64,000 bases of DNA from Pseudomonas shirazensis (lineage in GTDB: Bacteria > Pseudomonadota > Gammaproteobacteria > Pseudomonadales > Pseudomonadaceae), in the NCBI RefSeq assembly GCF_014268785.2, contig NZ_JABWRD020000001.1, forward strand, positions 1,997,001 to 2,061,000, read 5' to 3'. The notes under the pieces were generated by a model. It did no database searches. It was not told where the DNA came from and worked only from the letters and a program-made list of their open reading frames with translations. Below are positions 21,581 to 29,200 of the stretch, in pieces (the first letter of the stretch is position 1; each line of letters starts with the position of its first letter). Both the position numbers and the translations under genes were made by a program.

Positions 21581-21611
21581 AAAAAAAAGCTGCCATCAGT
21601 CGATAGCAGCC
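21581..21611 (-). terminator. Rho-independent terminator of the ABC exporter gene
   Basis: On the minus strand, GCTGC-T-ATC pairs with GAT-G-GCAGC around a 4-nt loop, with the central T-G as a wobble pair, followed by eight T residues. It lies 81 nt after the stop at 21692 and isolates that gene from the chemoreceptor gene downstream. Confidence 0.75.
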
Positions 21612-21691
21612 AGGTCGAGCACTTACGCTGAAGCAGATAATCTCAGGCCATTGCTACAGAAATGTGACAGATCAGCGACGTGCCTCCAATT

Positions 21692-23455
21692 TCAGCTCGA
21701 GGTGAACTGCAACTGCGCCAACCGCGCATATAGTGGGCTTTCTTCGATCAACTGGCGATGGCTGCCCACCGCCACGATCTGGCCCTTGTCGATCACTGCG
21801 ATACGATCAGCATGCTGCACGGTGGCCAAGCGGTGCGCGATCACCAGGGTGGTACGGCCCGCCATCAGCGCGGGCAGCGCCTGCTGGATCAGGTGCTCGC
21901 TCTGGGCGTCGAGGGCACTGGTGGCTTCGTCGAGCAACAGGATCGGCGCATCCACCAGCAGCGCCCGGGCAATCGCCAGGCGCTGGCGTTGACCACCGGA
22001 CAAGCCGACCCCGCCTTCCCCAAGCAAGGTCTGATAACCCTGCGGCAGCTGCTGGATAAACTCCTCGGCATGCGCCCCGCGGGCCGCGGCCTGCACCTCG
22101 GCGAAGCTGGCATCGGGGCGGCCATAGCGAATATTGGCCTCAACCGAGCCGCGAAACAGCGCAGGGTTCTGCGCCACCATCGCGAACTGGCTACGCAACA
22201 ACAGTGGGTCGAGACTGGTCAATGCCTGGCCATCGAGGAGGATGCTGCCTTGTTGCGGGTCATAGAAACGCAGCAACAGGTCAAACAACGTCGACTTGCC
22301 GGCGCCGGACGGACCAACCAGCGCCAAGGTCTGGCCCGGTTCGATCAGCAAGCTAAGGCCATCGAGCGCCGCCACGGTCGGCCGCGACGGGTAGGCAAAG
22401 CGCACCTCGCGCAGCTCGATGCGACCGCTGGCGCGCGTGTCAGCCAGGCCCGCGCTCAGCGCCGGCGGCAGGATCGTACTCTGCGCTGCCAGCAACTCGG
22501 CGATCCGCTCTGCCGCCCCAGCCGCGCGTTGCAGCTCGCCGATCACCTCGCTGAGGGTGCCAAACGCGCTGCCGACGATCAGGCTGTAGAACACGAATGC
22601 GGCCAGCTCGCCACCGGTGATACGCCCGGCGATCACATCCATGCCGCCCACCCAGAGCATTACCCCGACAGCGCCGAGCACCAGCACGATGACCAGCGTG
22701 ATCAGCCAGGCCCGCTGGGCAATCCGCTGCCGCGCCACATCAAAGGCCGCCTCGACCGTGTCGGCAAACCGTTCACGGTCGAGGTTTTGGTGGTTGTAGG
22801 CCTGCACGGTCTTGATCTGGCCGAGGGTCTCTGCGACATAACTGCCGACATCGGCGACCCGGTCCTGGCTCTGCCGCGACAGGCTACGCACCCGTCGGCC
22901 AAACAACAGGATCGGCGCCAGCACCAGCGGCAGTGCCAGCACGACGATGCTGGTGAGCTTGGGGTTGGTGATGAACAGCAACACCACGCCGCCAATCACC
23001 ATCAAGGCGTTGCGCAGGAACATCGACAACGACGAGCCGATCACCGATTGCAACAAGGTGGTGTCAGCGGTCAGCCGCGACTGGATTTCCGAACTGCGGT
23101 TGTCCTCGAAAAAGCCCGGATGCAGACCGACCAGGTGATCGAACACGGCGCGGCGGATATCGGCCACGCAGCGCTCGCCGATCCACGACACGAGGTAGAA
23201 GCGACTGAACGTGCCGATCGCCAGTGCCAGCACCAGCAACATGAACAAGCCGAGGGTCTGGTTGAGCTGGTGCGCAGAACCGGTCATGAAGCCTTGATCG
23301 ACCAGCAGGCGAATGCCCTGGCCCATCGACAAAGTGATCGCAGCGGTGACGACCAGCGCGAGCAGTGCCAGTACCGCCTGCTTGCGGTAGGGACGCAGAA
23401 ACCGCCAGCTGAGGCGCAAGGCGCGGCGCTGACGTGAGGAGACAGGTTCGGTCAT
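21692..23455 (-). CDS. ABC transporter, ABCB/MsbA-like half-exporter with fused ATPase
   Basis: 587 residues from ATG 23455. The N-terminal transmembrane domain (about 20-310) has six predicted helices, starting LRPYRKQAVLALLALVV. The C-terminal ATPase has Walker A GPSGAGKSTLFDLL, signature LSGGQRQRLAIARALL, and Walker B ILLLDEATSALD with the H-loop in IAHRLAT. It is a homodimeric exporter type, probably for lipids or hydrophobic compounds; substrate cannot be read from sequence. It is transcribed alone and ends at an intrinsic terminator. Confidence 0.93.
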   Translation of the reverse strand: MTEPVSSRQRRALRLSWRFLRPYRKQAVLALLALVVTAAITLSMGQGIRLLVDQGFMTGSAHQLNQTLGLFMLLVLALAIGTFSRFYLVSWIGERCVADIRRAVFDHLVGLHPGFFEDNRSSEIQSRLTADTTLLQSVIGSSLSMFLRNALMVIGGVVLLFITNPKLTSIVVLALPLVLAPILLFGRRVRSLSRQSQDRVADVGSYVAETLGQIKTVQAYNHQNLDRERFADTVEAAFDVARQRIAQRAWLITLVIVLVLGAVGVMLWVGGMDVIAGRITGGELAAFVFYSLIVGSAFGTLSEVIGELQRAAGAAERIAELLAAQSTILPPALSAGLADTRASGRIELREVRFAYPSRPTVAALDGLSLLIEPGQTLALVGPSGAGKSTLFDLLLRFYDPQQGSILLDGQALTSLDPLLLRSQFAMVAQNPALFRGSVEANIRYGRPDASFAEVQAAARGAHAEEFIQQLPQGYQTLLGEGGVGLSGGQRQRLAIARALLVDAPILLLDEATSALDAQSEHLIQQALPALMAGRTTLVIAHRLATVQHADRIAVIDKGQIVAVGSHRQLIEESPLYARLAQLQFTSS

Positions 23456-23721
23456 GACTCAGATCATTCAGGCGAAGAAGCAGCAAGCCTACCATCCATC
23501 TGCACAGTCTGAACTTTGCAGCGGTTGTCAGGATCGCAGAAAAGGACATGCCATTGGCCAGCACAGCAGAGCACAGTAGCAATAGCTTATGGTTCTAAGG
23601 TGGTAGTGGAGCTTTGCCGAGCTTTCTGTTGGACTAGAGCAGTCGTGGCGGCACAGACAATGTCATACGTCAGTCACGACCCGTGGATAGGCTTGGTTTG
23701 AACCTGATGAGGAGACAGCAC

Positions 23722-23889
23722 ATGCAGCAACACAGTGAAACGCTCGCCAACCAGCAAGCGCAACCGCAGCCGATTTGCGGTTCGATCATCGACGACCAGG
23801 GCCGCGAAGTGGCAATTACCCCTGAGATGATCAAACAAGCGTGTGAAGAGCTGGAAAAGAGCCGAGTGGCGCTTGCCGAGAAGAATTGA
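23722..23889 (+). CDS. PA1571-family small protein
   Basis: 55 residues from ATG 23722 with GGAG 8 nt upstream; in-frame starts upstream lack a ribosome site. The protein is hydrophilic and Gln-rich at its N-terminus, then PICGSIIDDQGREVAITPEMIKQACEELEKSRV. It resembles the short Pseudomonas protein I know as PA1571, whose function is unknown. It carries one cysteine, has no membrane segment and ends in a predicted amphipathic helix. It stands alone between the divergent ABC exporter and convergent pdxB, and is followed by two hairpins. Confidence 0.82.
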   Translation: MQQHSETLANQQAQPQPICGSIIDDQGREVAITPEMIKQACEELEKSRVALAEKN

Positions 23890-23902
23890 TTGGATCACAG
23901 CA

Positions 23903-23966
23903 GCGCGGCGCTCAGTTAGCTAATTGGAGCGCTGCGCGGGCTGGATTGGGGCCGCCAAGCGGCCCC
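23903..23966. terminator. Two tandem hairpins between PA1571-like gene and pdxB
   Basis: First stem: GCGCGGCGCTC (23903-23913) with GAGCGCTGCGC (23927-23937), one G-U pair. Second: GGGGCCGC (23948-23955) with GCGGCCCC (23959-23966), loop CAA, followed on the plus strand by TGCTTTAC. They separate convergent genes and probably terminate both. Confidence 0.65.
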
Positions 23967-23985
23967 TGCTTTACTACACGACTGG

Positions 23986-25128
23986 CTAAACCAGCACCGC
24001 CCCCAGCGCACTGATCATCTGCGCCAACTGCGCCGACTCGCCGCGCACCTTCACTGCCAACCCTTCGATTTCCCTGCGCACCGGGTAATGCTTGCGCAGC
24101 AGGTCAAAGGTTGCTCGCTGTTCGATCGGATCCTCGCTCAAGCTACGGCGCATGTCGGCATCGTCGCGGCGCGGGTCGTAGACTGCTCGGCAGACCGTCG
24201 CCAAGGCCAAGGCCGGATCACTGGCCGCATTCAGTTCTATCTGGACCAGGTCGCGTTCCGGCAGCAGATCGGCCAACTGCACAGGCGCCGGCACGCCGCG
24301 CCACTGGCAAAATGCCTGATAGATCTGCGCCGTACCGCGCTGCTTGCCGTCGAGGCTGTAACCGGCAATGTGCGGCGTCGCCAGCGTGCACAGGTCGGCC
24401 AGTTGCAGGTCAACCTGAGGTTCACCCTCCCACACATCCAGGACCGCGTGCAGATCGTCGCGCTGCAGCAGCAACTCACGCAGCGCCTGGTTATCCACCA
24501 CCGGCCCGCGACTGGCGTTGATCAGCCACGCGCCCGGGCGTAACCGCGCCAGTTGCGGGGCGCCGAGCAAGTGCCAGGTGGGGTGTTCGCCGCCGCGCTG
24601 CAGCGGGGTATGCAGGCTGATCACATCACACTGCTCGAGAACGTGATCGCGGCTGACGAAATCGCCGCCTTCCGCCGCCTGTCGCAGTGGGTCACACACC
24701 AGTACTTTCCAGCCCAGGCCATGCAGCACCCGCACCAGACGCTCACCAACCTGCCCGGCACCGACCACGCCATAGACCCGCTCGGCGAGGTTTTCACCCT
24801 CGAGCTCGGCCAGGGTCAGCAAGCTGCCCAACACATAGTCGACCACGCCACGGGCATTGCAGCCAGGGGCGCTGCTCCAGCGGATACCGGCCTCGGCGAA
24901 GTAGTCCAGATCCAGGTGATCGGTGCCGATGGTGCAGGTACCGACAAAGCCGACCTTGCTGGCTTGCAGCAGTTGCCGATTGACATCGGTTACCGAGCGC
25001 ACCAGCAGCACGTCGGCATCTTGTACGCACTGAGCATCGATGCTGCGGCCAGGGTAGCGGCGGATCTCGCCGAAACCGGCAAAAAACGCGTCGAGCAGCG
25101 GGATGTTTTCGTCGGCAACTATCAGCAT
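23986..25128 (-). CDS. pdxB: Erythronate-4-phosphate dehydrogenase
   Basis: 380 residues from ATG 25128, the usual PdxB length. It is a D-2-hydroxyacid dehydrogenase fold: N-terminal [16 protein letters not shown], substrate-binding [19 protein letters not shown], Rossmann motif [13 protein letters not shown], and the catalytic region [14 protein letters not shown]...TPHIAGYS. The C-terminal PdxB dimerisation domain (about 290-380) distinguishes it from SerA-type enzymes. It oxidises 4-phosphoerythronate in the DXP-dependent pathway to pyridoxal phosphate. Located 60 bp downstream of tusA on the same strand. Confidence 0.95.
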   Translation of the reverse strand: MLIVADENIPLLDAFFAGFGEIRRYPGRSIDAQCVQDADVLLVRSVTDVNRQLLQASKVGFVGTCTIGTDHLDLDYFAEAGIRWSSAPGCNARGVVDYVLGSLLTLAELEGENLAERVYGVVGAGQVGERLVRVLHGLGWKVLVCDPLRQAAEGGDFVSRDHVLEQCDVISLHTPLQRGGEHPTWHLLGAPQLARLRPGAWLINASRGPVVDNQALRELLLQRDDLHAVLDVWEGEPQVDLQLADLCTLATPHIAGYSLDGKQRGTAQIYQAFCQWRGVPAPVQLADLLPERDLVQIELNAASDPALALATVCRAVYDPRRDDADMRRSLSEDPIEQRATFDLLRKHYPVRREIEGLAVKVRGESAQLAQMISALGAVLV

Positions 25129-25188
25129 GGCGCTCTCCTGTCAGGGGTCCGCAGTGTAGGCCCTGCGCCGGGCGCGATCCAGCGCGGC

Positions 25189-25431
25189 TCAATCGGCCTT
25201 CTTGCGAATCCAATACAGATAAGTGCCAGCCTGTTCCTGCTGCTCAAGCAACTGATGGCCGAGGAAGGTGCAGAACTTGGGGATGTCACGCTGGGTCGAC
25301 GGGTCGGTGGCGATGACCTTGAGCAGGCCGCCGGCAGCCAGTGCGCGAACCTGTTGATGCAGCATCATCACTGGCTCCGGGCAGTTCAGGCCGCTGGCGT
25401 CGAGGACGGCGTCGGGGGTGTAATCGGTCAT
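25189..25431 (-). CDS. tusA: Sulfurtransferase TusA family protein
   Basis: 80 residues from ATG 25431. The motif [13 protein letters not shown] carries the CPxP cysteine that accepts persulfide from IscS in tRNA 2-thiouridine synthesis or other sulfur trafficking. Length and fold match TusA/SirA (about 80 residues). It lies between the aminotransferase gene and pdxB on the same strand. The 75-bp gap upstream could hold its own promoter, so cotranscription with either neighbour is not certain. Confidence 0.93.
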   Translation of the reverse strand: MTDYTPDAVLDASGLNCPEPVMMLHQQVRALAAGGLLKVIATDPSTQRDIPKFCTFLGHQLLEQQEQAGTYLYWIRKKAD

Positions 25432-25506
25432 GGGCTACTCCGTGAATGGCCGACCATTGTCGCTCAAGCCCGCCCCCAGAACCATCCTCGACGCCTTTTC
25501 GGCGAA

Positions 25507-26910
25507 TTAGCCGCAGCTCCCCAGCGCAGCCTGCAAGGCCTCGGCAAAGCGCTGCGCGACCTCGTCGACCTGCTCGGCACTGATGATCAGTGGCGGCAGG
25601 AAGCGCACCACCGCGCCATGCCGACCGCCGAGTTCGAGAATCAAACCGCGCTTGAGGCACTCGCGCTGCACCTTCGGCGCCAGCTCGCGGGCCACCGGCG
25701 GATGCCCGCAGGTGTCGAGTGGCCCATTCGGCTCGACCAACTCGACGCCCAGCATCAGGCCACGCCCGCGGATATCGCCAAGCTGCGGGTAGCTGCGCTG
25801 CAACTGCTGCAGGTGGCCACGCAGGCGTTGGCCCATGGCCTCGGCGTGGTCTGCCAGGCGATGCTCGAGCAAATAGTCGATGACTGCCGAGCCCGCCGCC
25901 ATGGCCATCTGATTACCACGGAAGGTGCCGGCATGGGCGCCCGGTTTCCACGTGTCGAGCCAGTCGCGATAGACCACCACGGCCAACGGCAGGCTGCCAC
26001 CAATCGCCTTGGACAGGGTCACCACGTCGGGCACGATGCCGGCATGTTCAAAGGCAAACATCTTGCCGGTGCGGGCAAAGCCGCTCTGGATCTCGTCGAC
26101 GATCAACGCCACGCCGACCTGCTCGGTGATGCGCCGCACGCCCTGCAGCCATTCGATATCGGCCGGGATCACGCCGCCCTCGCCCTGTACCACTTCAAGG
26201 ATCACCGCTGCCGGCAGCGGCACGCCGCCCTCCGGGTCGAGCAGCAGATTCTCCAGATAATGCAGGTTGGCGCGCACGCCTGCGGCACCGCCGAGGCCAA
26301 ACGGGCAACGGTAGTCATACGGATACGGCATGAACTGCACACCGTTGCCCAGCAACGCGCCCAGCGGTTGCTTGGGCCCGACGCTGCCCATCAAACTCAG
26401 CGCCCCCTGCGACATGCCGTGGTAGGCACCCTGGAACGCCAACACCGTGCTGCGACCGGTCGCCGTGCGCACCAGTTTCAGCGCAGCTTCCACCGCGTCG
26501 GTGCCGGTCGGGCCACAGAACTGGACCTTCGCCTCACGCCGCAAGGCTTCGGGCAGAATGGCAAACAGGTCCTGGACAAAGCGGTCCTTCACCGGTGTGG
26601 TCAGGTCGAGCGTATGCAGGGGCAGTTCATCGGCCAGCACACGCTGGATCGCCGCCACCACCACCGGGTGATTGTGGCCCAGCGCCAGGGTACCGGCCCC
26701 GGCCAGGCAGTCGATGAACTGCCGCCCTTCGACGTCCTCGACATAGATCCCGCGGGCGCGCTTGAGCGCCAGCGGAATCCGCCGCGGATAGCTGCGCGCA
26801 TTGGACTCCTGTTGCTGCTGGCGCAGCAGCAACGGTGATTCGGCGAATTCATATAACGGCTGCGGCGTGGCAAGCGGCAGGATCTGGGCAAGGCTGGAAG
26901 CGGTCGACAT
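25507..26910 (-). CDS. Diaminobutyrate--2-oxoglutarate aminotransferase-like enzyme (PvdH type)
   Basis: 467 residues from ATG 26910 with AAGGGA upstream. Class III PLP-dependent aminotransferase. The N-terminus QESNARSYPRRIPLALKRARG is characteristic of the diaminobutyrate aminotransferases. The PLP region has GPTGTDAVEAALKL, the cofactor aspartate in LIVDEIQSGFARTGK and the Schiff-base lysine in TLSKAIGGSLPL. It would make L-2,4-diaminobutyrate from aspartate semialdehyde and glutamate, a building block of pyoverdine. A PvdS-type promoter box lies just upstream. No other siderophore gene is in the window. Confidence 0.88.
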   Translation of the reverse strand: MSTASSLAQILPLATPQPLYEFAESPLLLRQQQQESNARSYPRRIPLALKRARGIYVEDVEGRQFIDCLAGAGTLALGHNHPVVVAAIQRVLADELPLHTLDLTTPVKDRFVQDLFAILPEALRREAKVQFCGPTGTDAVEAALKLVRTATGRSTVLAFQGAYHGMSQGALSLMGSVGPKQPLGALLGNGVQFMPYPYDYRCPFGLGGAAGVRANLHYLENLLLDPEGGVPLPAAVILEVVQGEGGVIPADIEWLQGVRRITEQVGVALIVDEIQSGFARTGKMFAFEHAGIVPDVVTLSKAIGGSLPLAVVVYRDWLDTWKPGAHAGTFRGNQMAMAAGSAVIDYLLEHRLADHAEAMGQRLRGHLQQLQRSYPQLGDIRGRGLMLGVELVEPNGPLDTCGHPPVARELAPKVQRECLKRGLILELGGRHGAVVRFLPPLIISAEQVDEVAQRFAEALQAALGSCG

Positions 26911-26951
26911 TGAAGAGTCCCTTGCAAGCGAAAGGTGGCATCGCTTGAAAT

Positions 26952-26975
26952 ACGCTTCAGCCCGGCACGGATTTA
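26952..26975 (-). promoter_or_regulatory. PvdS-type iron-starvation promoter box
   Basis: On the minus strand the sequence reads TAAAT, 16 nt, CGT, which matches the IS-box consensus TAAAT-N16-CGT of the ECF sigma factor PvdS. The CGT lies 42 nt upstream of the aminotransferase start codon. It supports iron-limited expression of that gene and a role in pyoverdine synthesis. Confidence 0.7.
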
Positions 26976-27024
26976 CAAACATTTTGCGCTTGGGCCTACC
27001 CAGGCCAAGGCGCCGCCGGCAAAC

Positions 27025-28347
27025 TCAGTTGTCCGCCCGAGTCGGCACCTGCAGCCAAACCCGCAAACCATCGCTGCGGCTGTCAAAGCGCAGGCTGCCG
27101 GCACAGCGCTGGACAATCGCCTGCACGATCGCCAGGCCCAGGCCGCAACCGCCACTCTGGCTGTTGCGCCAGAAACGCTCGGTCATATGCTGCAAATCGC
27201 CTGCGCTGATGCCCGGGCCATGGTCACGCACCAGGAACCCAGCCTGGCCGTCGGCCATCTGCACTTCCAGCTCCACGGCGGCATCACCGCCATGGCGCAG
27301 TGCGTTGTCGAGCAGGTTGCGCAACGCCGCCACCGCCAGCGGGCCGGGCATGCTCAGGTAAACCTCGGTGGCATCCTGCGGCAGGCGTACGGTGATCCGC
27401 CGACTGTCACCGGCGCCGACATCCTGCACGGCCTGGCGCGCCACTTGCTCGGCAGTGCACTGCACCCCGTCGTCAAACGACAGGCTGCCCTCGACCCGCG
27501 CCAGCATCAGCAACTGCTCAAGGGTGCGATGCATGCGGTCGGTGCCCTGCTCGGCGTGCTCGAGTGCCTGCTCGCGTACCGCGCCGTCGGTCATGCGTGC
27601 CACCTGCAGGTGCGTCTTGATCGCGGTCAGCGGGCTGCGCAGCTCATGGGCAGCGTCGTCGGTCAGGCGCCGCTCGCGCTCAAGGGTCTGGGCGATGCGC
27701 TGGAACAGCTGATTCTGGGTTTCCACCAACGGCTGCAGTTCACTCGGTATGCCACTGACCTGCAGCGGCTCGACGCTGTCGACACGACGCTTGCGCAACG
27801 CATCGCGGATCCGATTGATCGGCTCAAGCCCTTTGCCCAGACCGATCCACAACAAGCCCAGGCTGCCCAGCAAGGCCATCAGCACCGGTGCCGAAGCCGC
27901 CAGCAGGATCGATTGATTGAGCGCCTCGCGCTCTTGATGGCGGTCCGCCGTGGTGATGCGGATATCACCGCGGTGGTAGGTGAACGTGCGCCAGCTTGCA
28001 CCGTCGATGGTCTGGTCACGAAAGCCGCTGTACTGGTCGTCCATGGTGCCTTCGTGCTTGTGGTTGCTGGCGATGATCTCGCCGCGCAGCGAGCTGACCT
28101 GGCAGGCCATGCCATCCGGCACGCTGAGCTGATCAGCGGCAAAGCGAGTTTCTTCACCCTTGCCCGCCAGGGGCTGGGGCAACTGGTCGATCAGCCCGGC
28201 AACCATCCGCGCGGAGGCCACCAGGCGCTGGTCAAGGGAGAACATCATCTGCTGACGCAGGTCGCGCAGCATCCAGGCGGCGGCAAGCGCCCAGATGACG
28301 ATGAAGGCGCTGCCCAGAATCAGCGACAGGCGCACACGCAGGCTCAT
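27025..28347 (-). CDS. Sensor histidine kinase, QseC/PmrB-like
   Basis: 440 residues. TM1 is about 8-27, a periplasmic region about 28-145 contains one cysteine (ACQVSS), and TM2 is about 146-170. HAMP follows, then HisKA with H234 in DDAAHELRSPLTAIK, and the ATPase motifs LRNLLDNALRHGG, DHGPGI and GCGLGLAIVQ. Its ATG overlaps the response-regulator stop as ATGA (28344-28347). It faces a divergent disulfide-bond operon. I recall the same order of genes in P. aeruginosa (PA2476-PA2480), which supports control of dsb genes by this pair. Confidence 0.93.
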   Translation of the reverse strand: MSLRVRLSLILGSAFIVIWALAAAWMLRDLRQQMMFSLDQRLVASARMVAGLIDQLPQPLAGKGEETRFAADQLSVPDGMACQVSSLRGEIIASNHKHEGTMDDQYSGFRDQTIDGASWRTFTYHRGDIRITTADRHQEREALNQSILLAASAPVLMALLGSLGLLWIGLGKGLEPINRIRDALRKRRVDSVEPLQVSGIPSELQPLVETQNQLFQRIAQTLERERRLTDDAAHELRSPLTAIKTHLQVARMTDGAVREQALEHAEQGTDRMHRTLEQLLMLARVEGSLSFDDGVQCTAEQVARQAVQDVGAGDSRRITVRLPQDATEVYLSMPGPLAVAALRNLLDNALRHGGDAAVELEVQMADGQAGFLVRDHGPGISAGDLQHMTERFWRNSQSGGCGLGLAIVQAIVQRCAGSLRFDSRSDGLRVWLQVPTRADN

Positions 28348-29018
28348 GGTGCGGGCACCTGCGCCGGGCCCAGCCGATAGCCGAGGCCGCGCACGGTCTC
28401 GACGATGCCGTTGCCCAGCTTGCGCCGCAGGTGATGGATATGCACGTTGAGGGCATTGCTCTCGACTTCATCGCTGAAGCCGTAGACGCAGTCTTTGAGT
28501 TGTTCACTGGAGAGCACCCGCCCCTTGTTCTGCAGCAGTGCCTGCAGGAGCGCCTGTTCACGCCGGGACAAGTCAACAGGCTGGTCGCCCAGATAGGCTT
28601 CGCAGCTACTCGGGTCGTAGCGCAGCGGCCCGTGCTCGATCATGTTCACGGCGCGCCCGGCCATGCGCCGCAGCAAGGTGTGCAGGCGCGCCGCCAGCTC
28701 GCGCAGGTCGAACGGCTTGAGCAGGTAGTCGTCGGCGCCCGCCTCTAGGCCGGCAACGCGATCGGTGATCGCATCGCGGGCGGTCAGTACCAGCACCGGC
28801 AAGCTCTCGCCCTGCTGGCGCAGCCGCCGTAGCAACTTGAGGCCGTCTTCGTCAGGCAAGCCAAGATCGAGAATCATCACGTCGAACTGTGCCGCCTGCA
28901 GCAGCGCGCGGGCGGCCGAGGCACTGGCAACCCGATCCACGGTCAGGCCCTGGGCGGTAAGCCCGGCGCAGATGCCGCTGGCGATCAGGTCGTCGTCCTC
29001 GCAGAGCAGTACGTGCAT
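28344..29018 (-). CDS. OmpR-family response regulator
   Basis: 224 residues from ATG 29018 with GGAG upstream. The receiver domain has acidic EDD (7-9), phosphorylatable D51 in VMILDLGLPDEDG and K in DYLLKPFD. The winged-helix DNA-binding domain has LSRREQALLQALLQNKGRV and SNALNVHIHHLRRKL. It is the first gene of an operon with the kinase at 27025, with a 4-bp overlap. OmpR/PmrA-type regulators bind direct repeats spaced by one helical turn, and two such repeats lie in the divergent promoter region. Confidence 0.96.
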   Translation of the reverse strand: MHVLLCEDDDLIASGICAGLTAQGLTVDRVASASAARALLQAAQFDVMILDLGLPDEDGLKLLRRLRQQGESLPVLVLTARDAITDRVAGLEAGADDYLLKPFDLRELAARLHTLLRRMAGRAVNMIEHGPLRYDPSSCEAYLGDQPVDLSRREQALLQALLQNKGRVLSSEQLKDCVYGFSDEVESNALNVHIHHLRRKLGNGIVETVRGLGYRLGPAQVPAP

Positions 29019-29059
29019 GGTCAATCTCCAATAGGCGATGAGCTATTGCGCCATGGCCT

Positions 29060-29077
29060 GATTAAGTCAGGATTATG
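29060..29077. promoter_or_regulatory. 11-bp-phased direct repeat near response regulator gene
   Basis: GATTAAG at 29060-29066 is repeated as GATTATG at 29071-29077, a period of 11 bp. It lies about 42-59 nt upstream of the response regulator start. A further GATTAG occurs at 29091. The arrangement fits an OmpR/PmrA-type binding site and would permit autoregulation. Confidence 0.45.
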
Positions 29078-29135
29078 GACTGTGCGGCTGGATTAGTCGC
29101 CTGCGCCTGGCTGTAGGACGACCCGTGTAGGGCTG

Positions 29136-29153
29136 GGTTAACCCTCGGTTAAT
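29136..29153. promoter_or_regulatory. 11-bp-phased direct repeat upstream of dsbD
   Basis: GGTTAAC (29136-29142) and GGTTAAT (29147-29153) repeat with an 11-bp period, resembling the YTTAAK-N5-YTTAAK sites of PmrA-like regulators. It ends 48 nt before the dsbD start codon. This is the expected place for activation by the divergent two-component system. Confidence 0.5.
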
Positions 29154-29200
29154 CAGGCCGATCCAGCATGGCCATTCTTCTGCACTGCCAAGGCCCAGAC

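Noticed and set aside
24553..26838. A 761-codon open frame opposite pdxB, tusA and the aminotransferase
   Set aside because: It runs across three recognised genes and their gaps on the other strand. Composition is typical of a GC-rich antisense frame.
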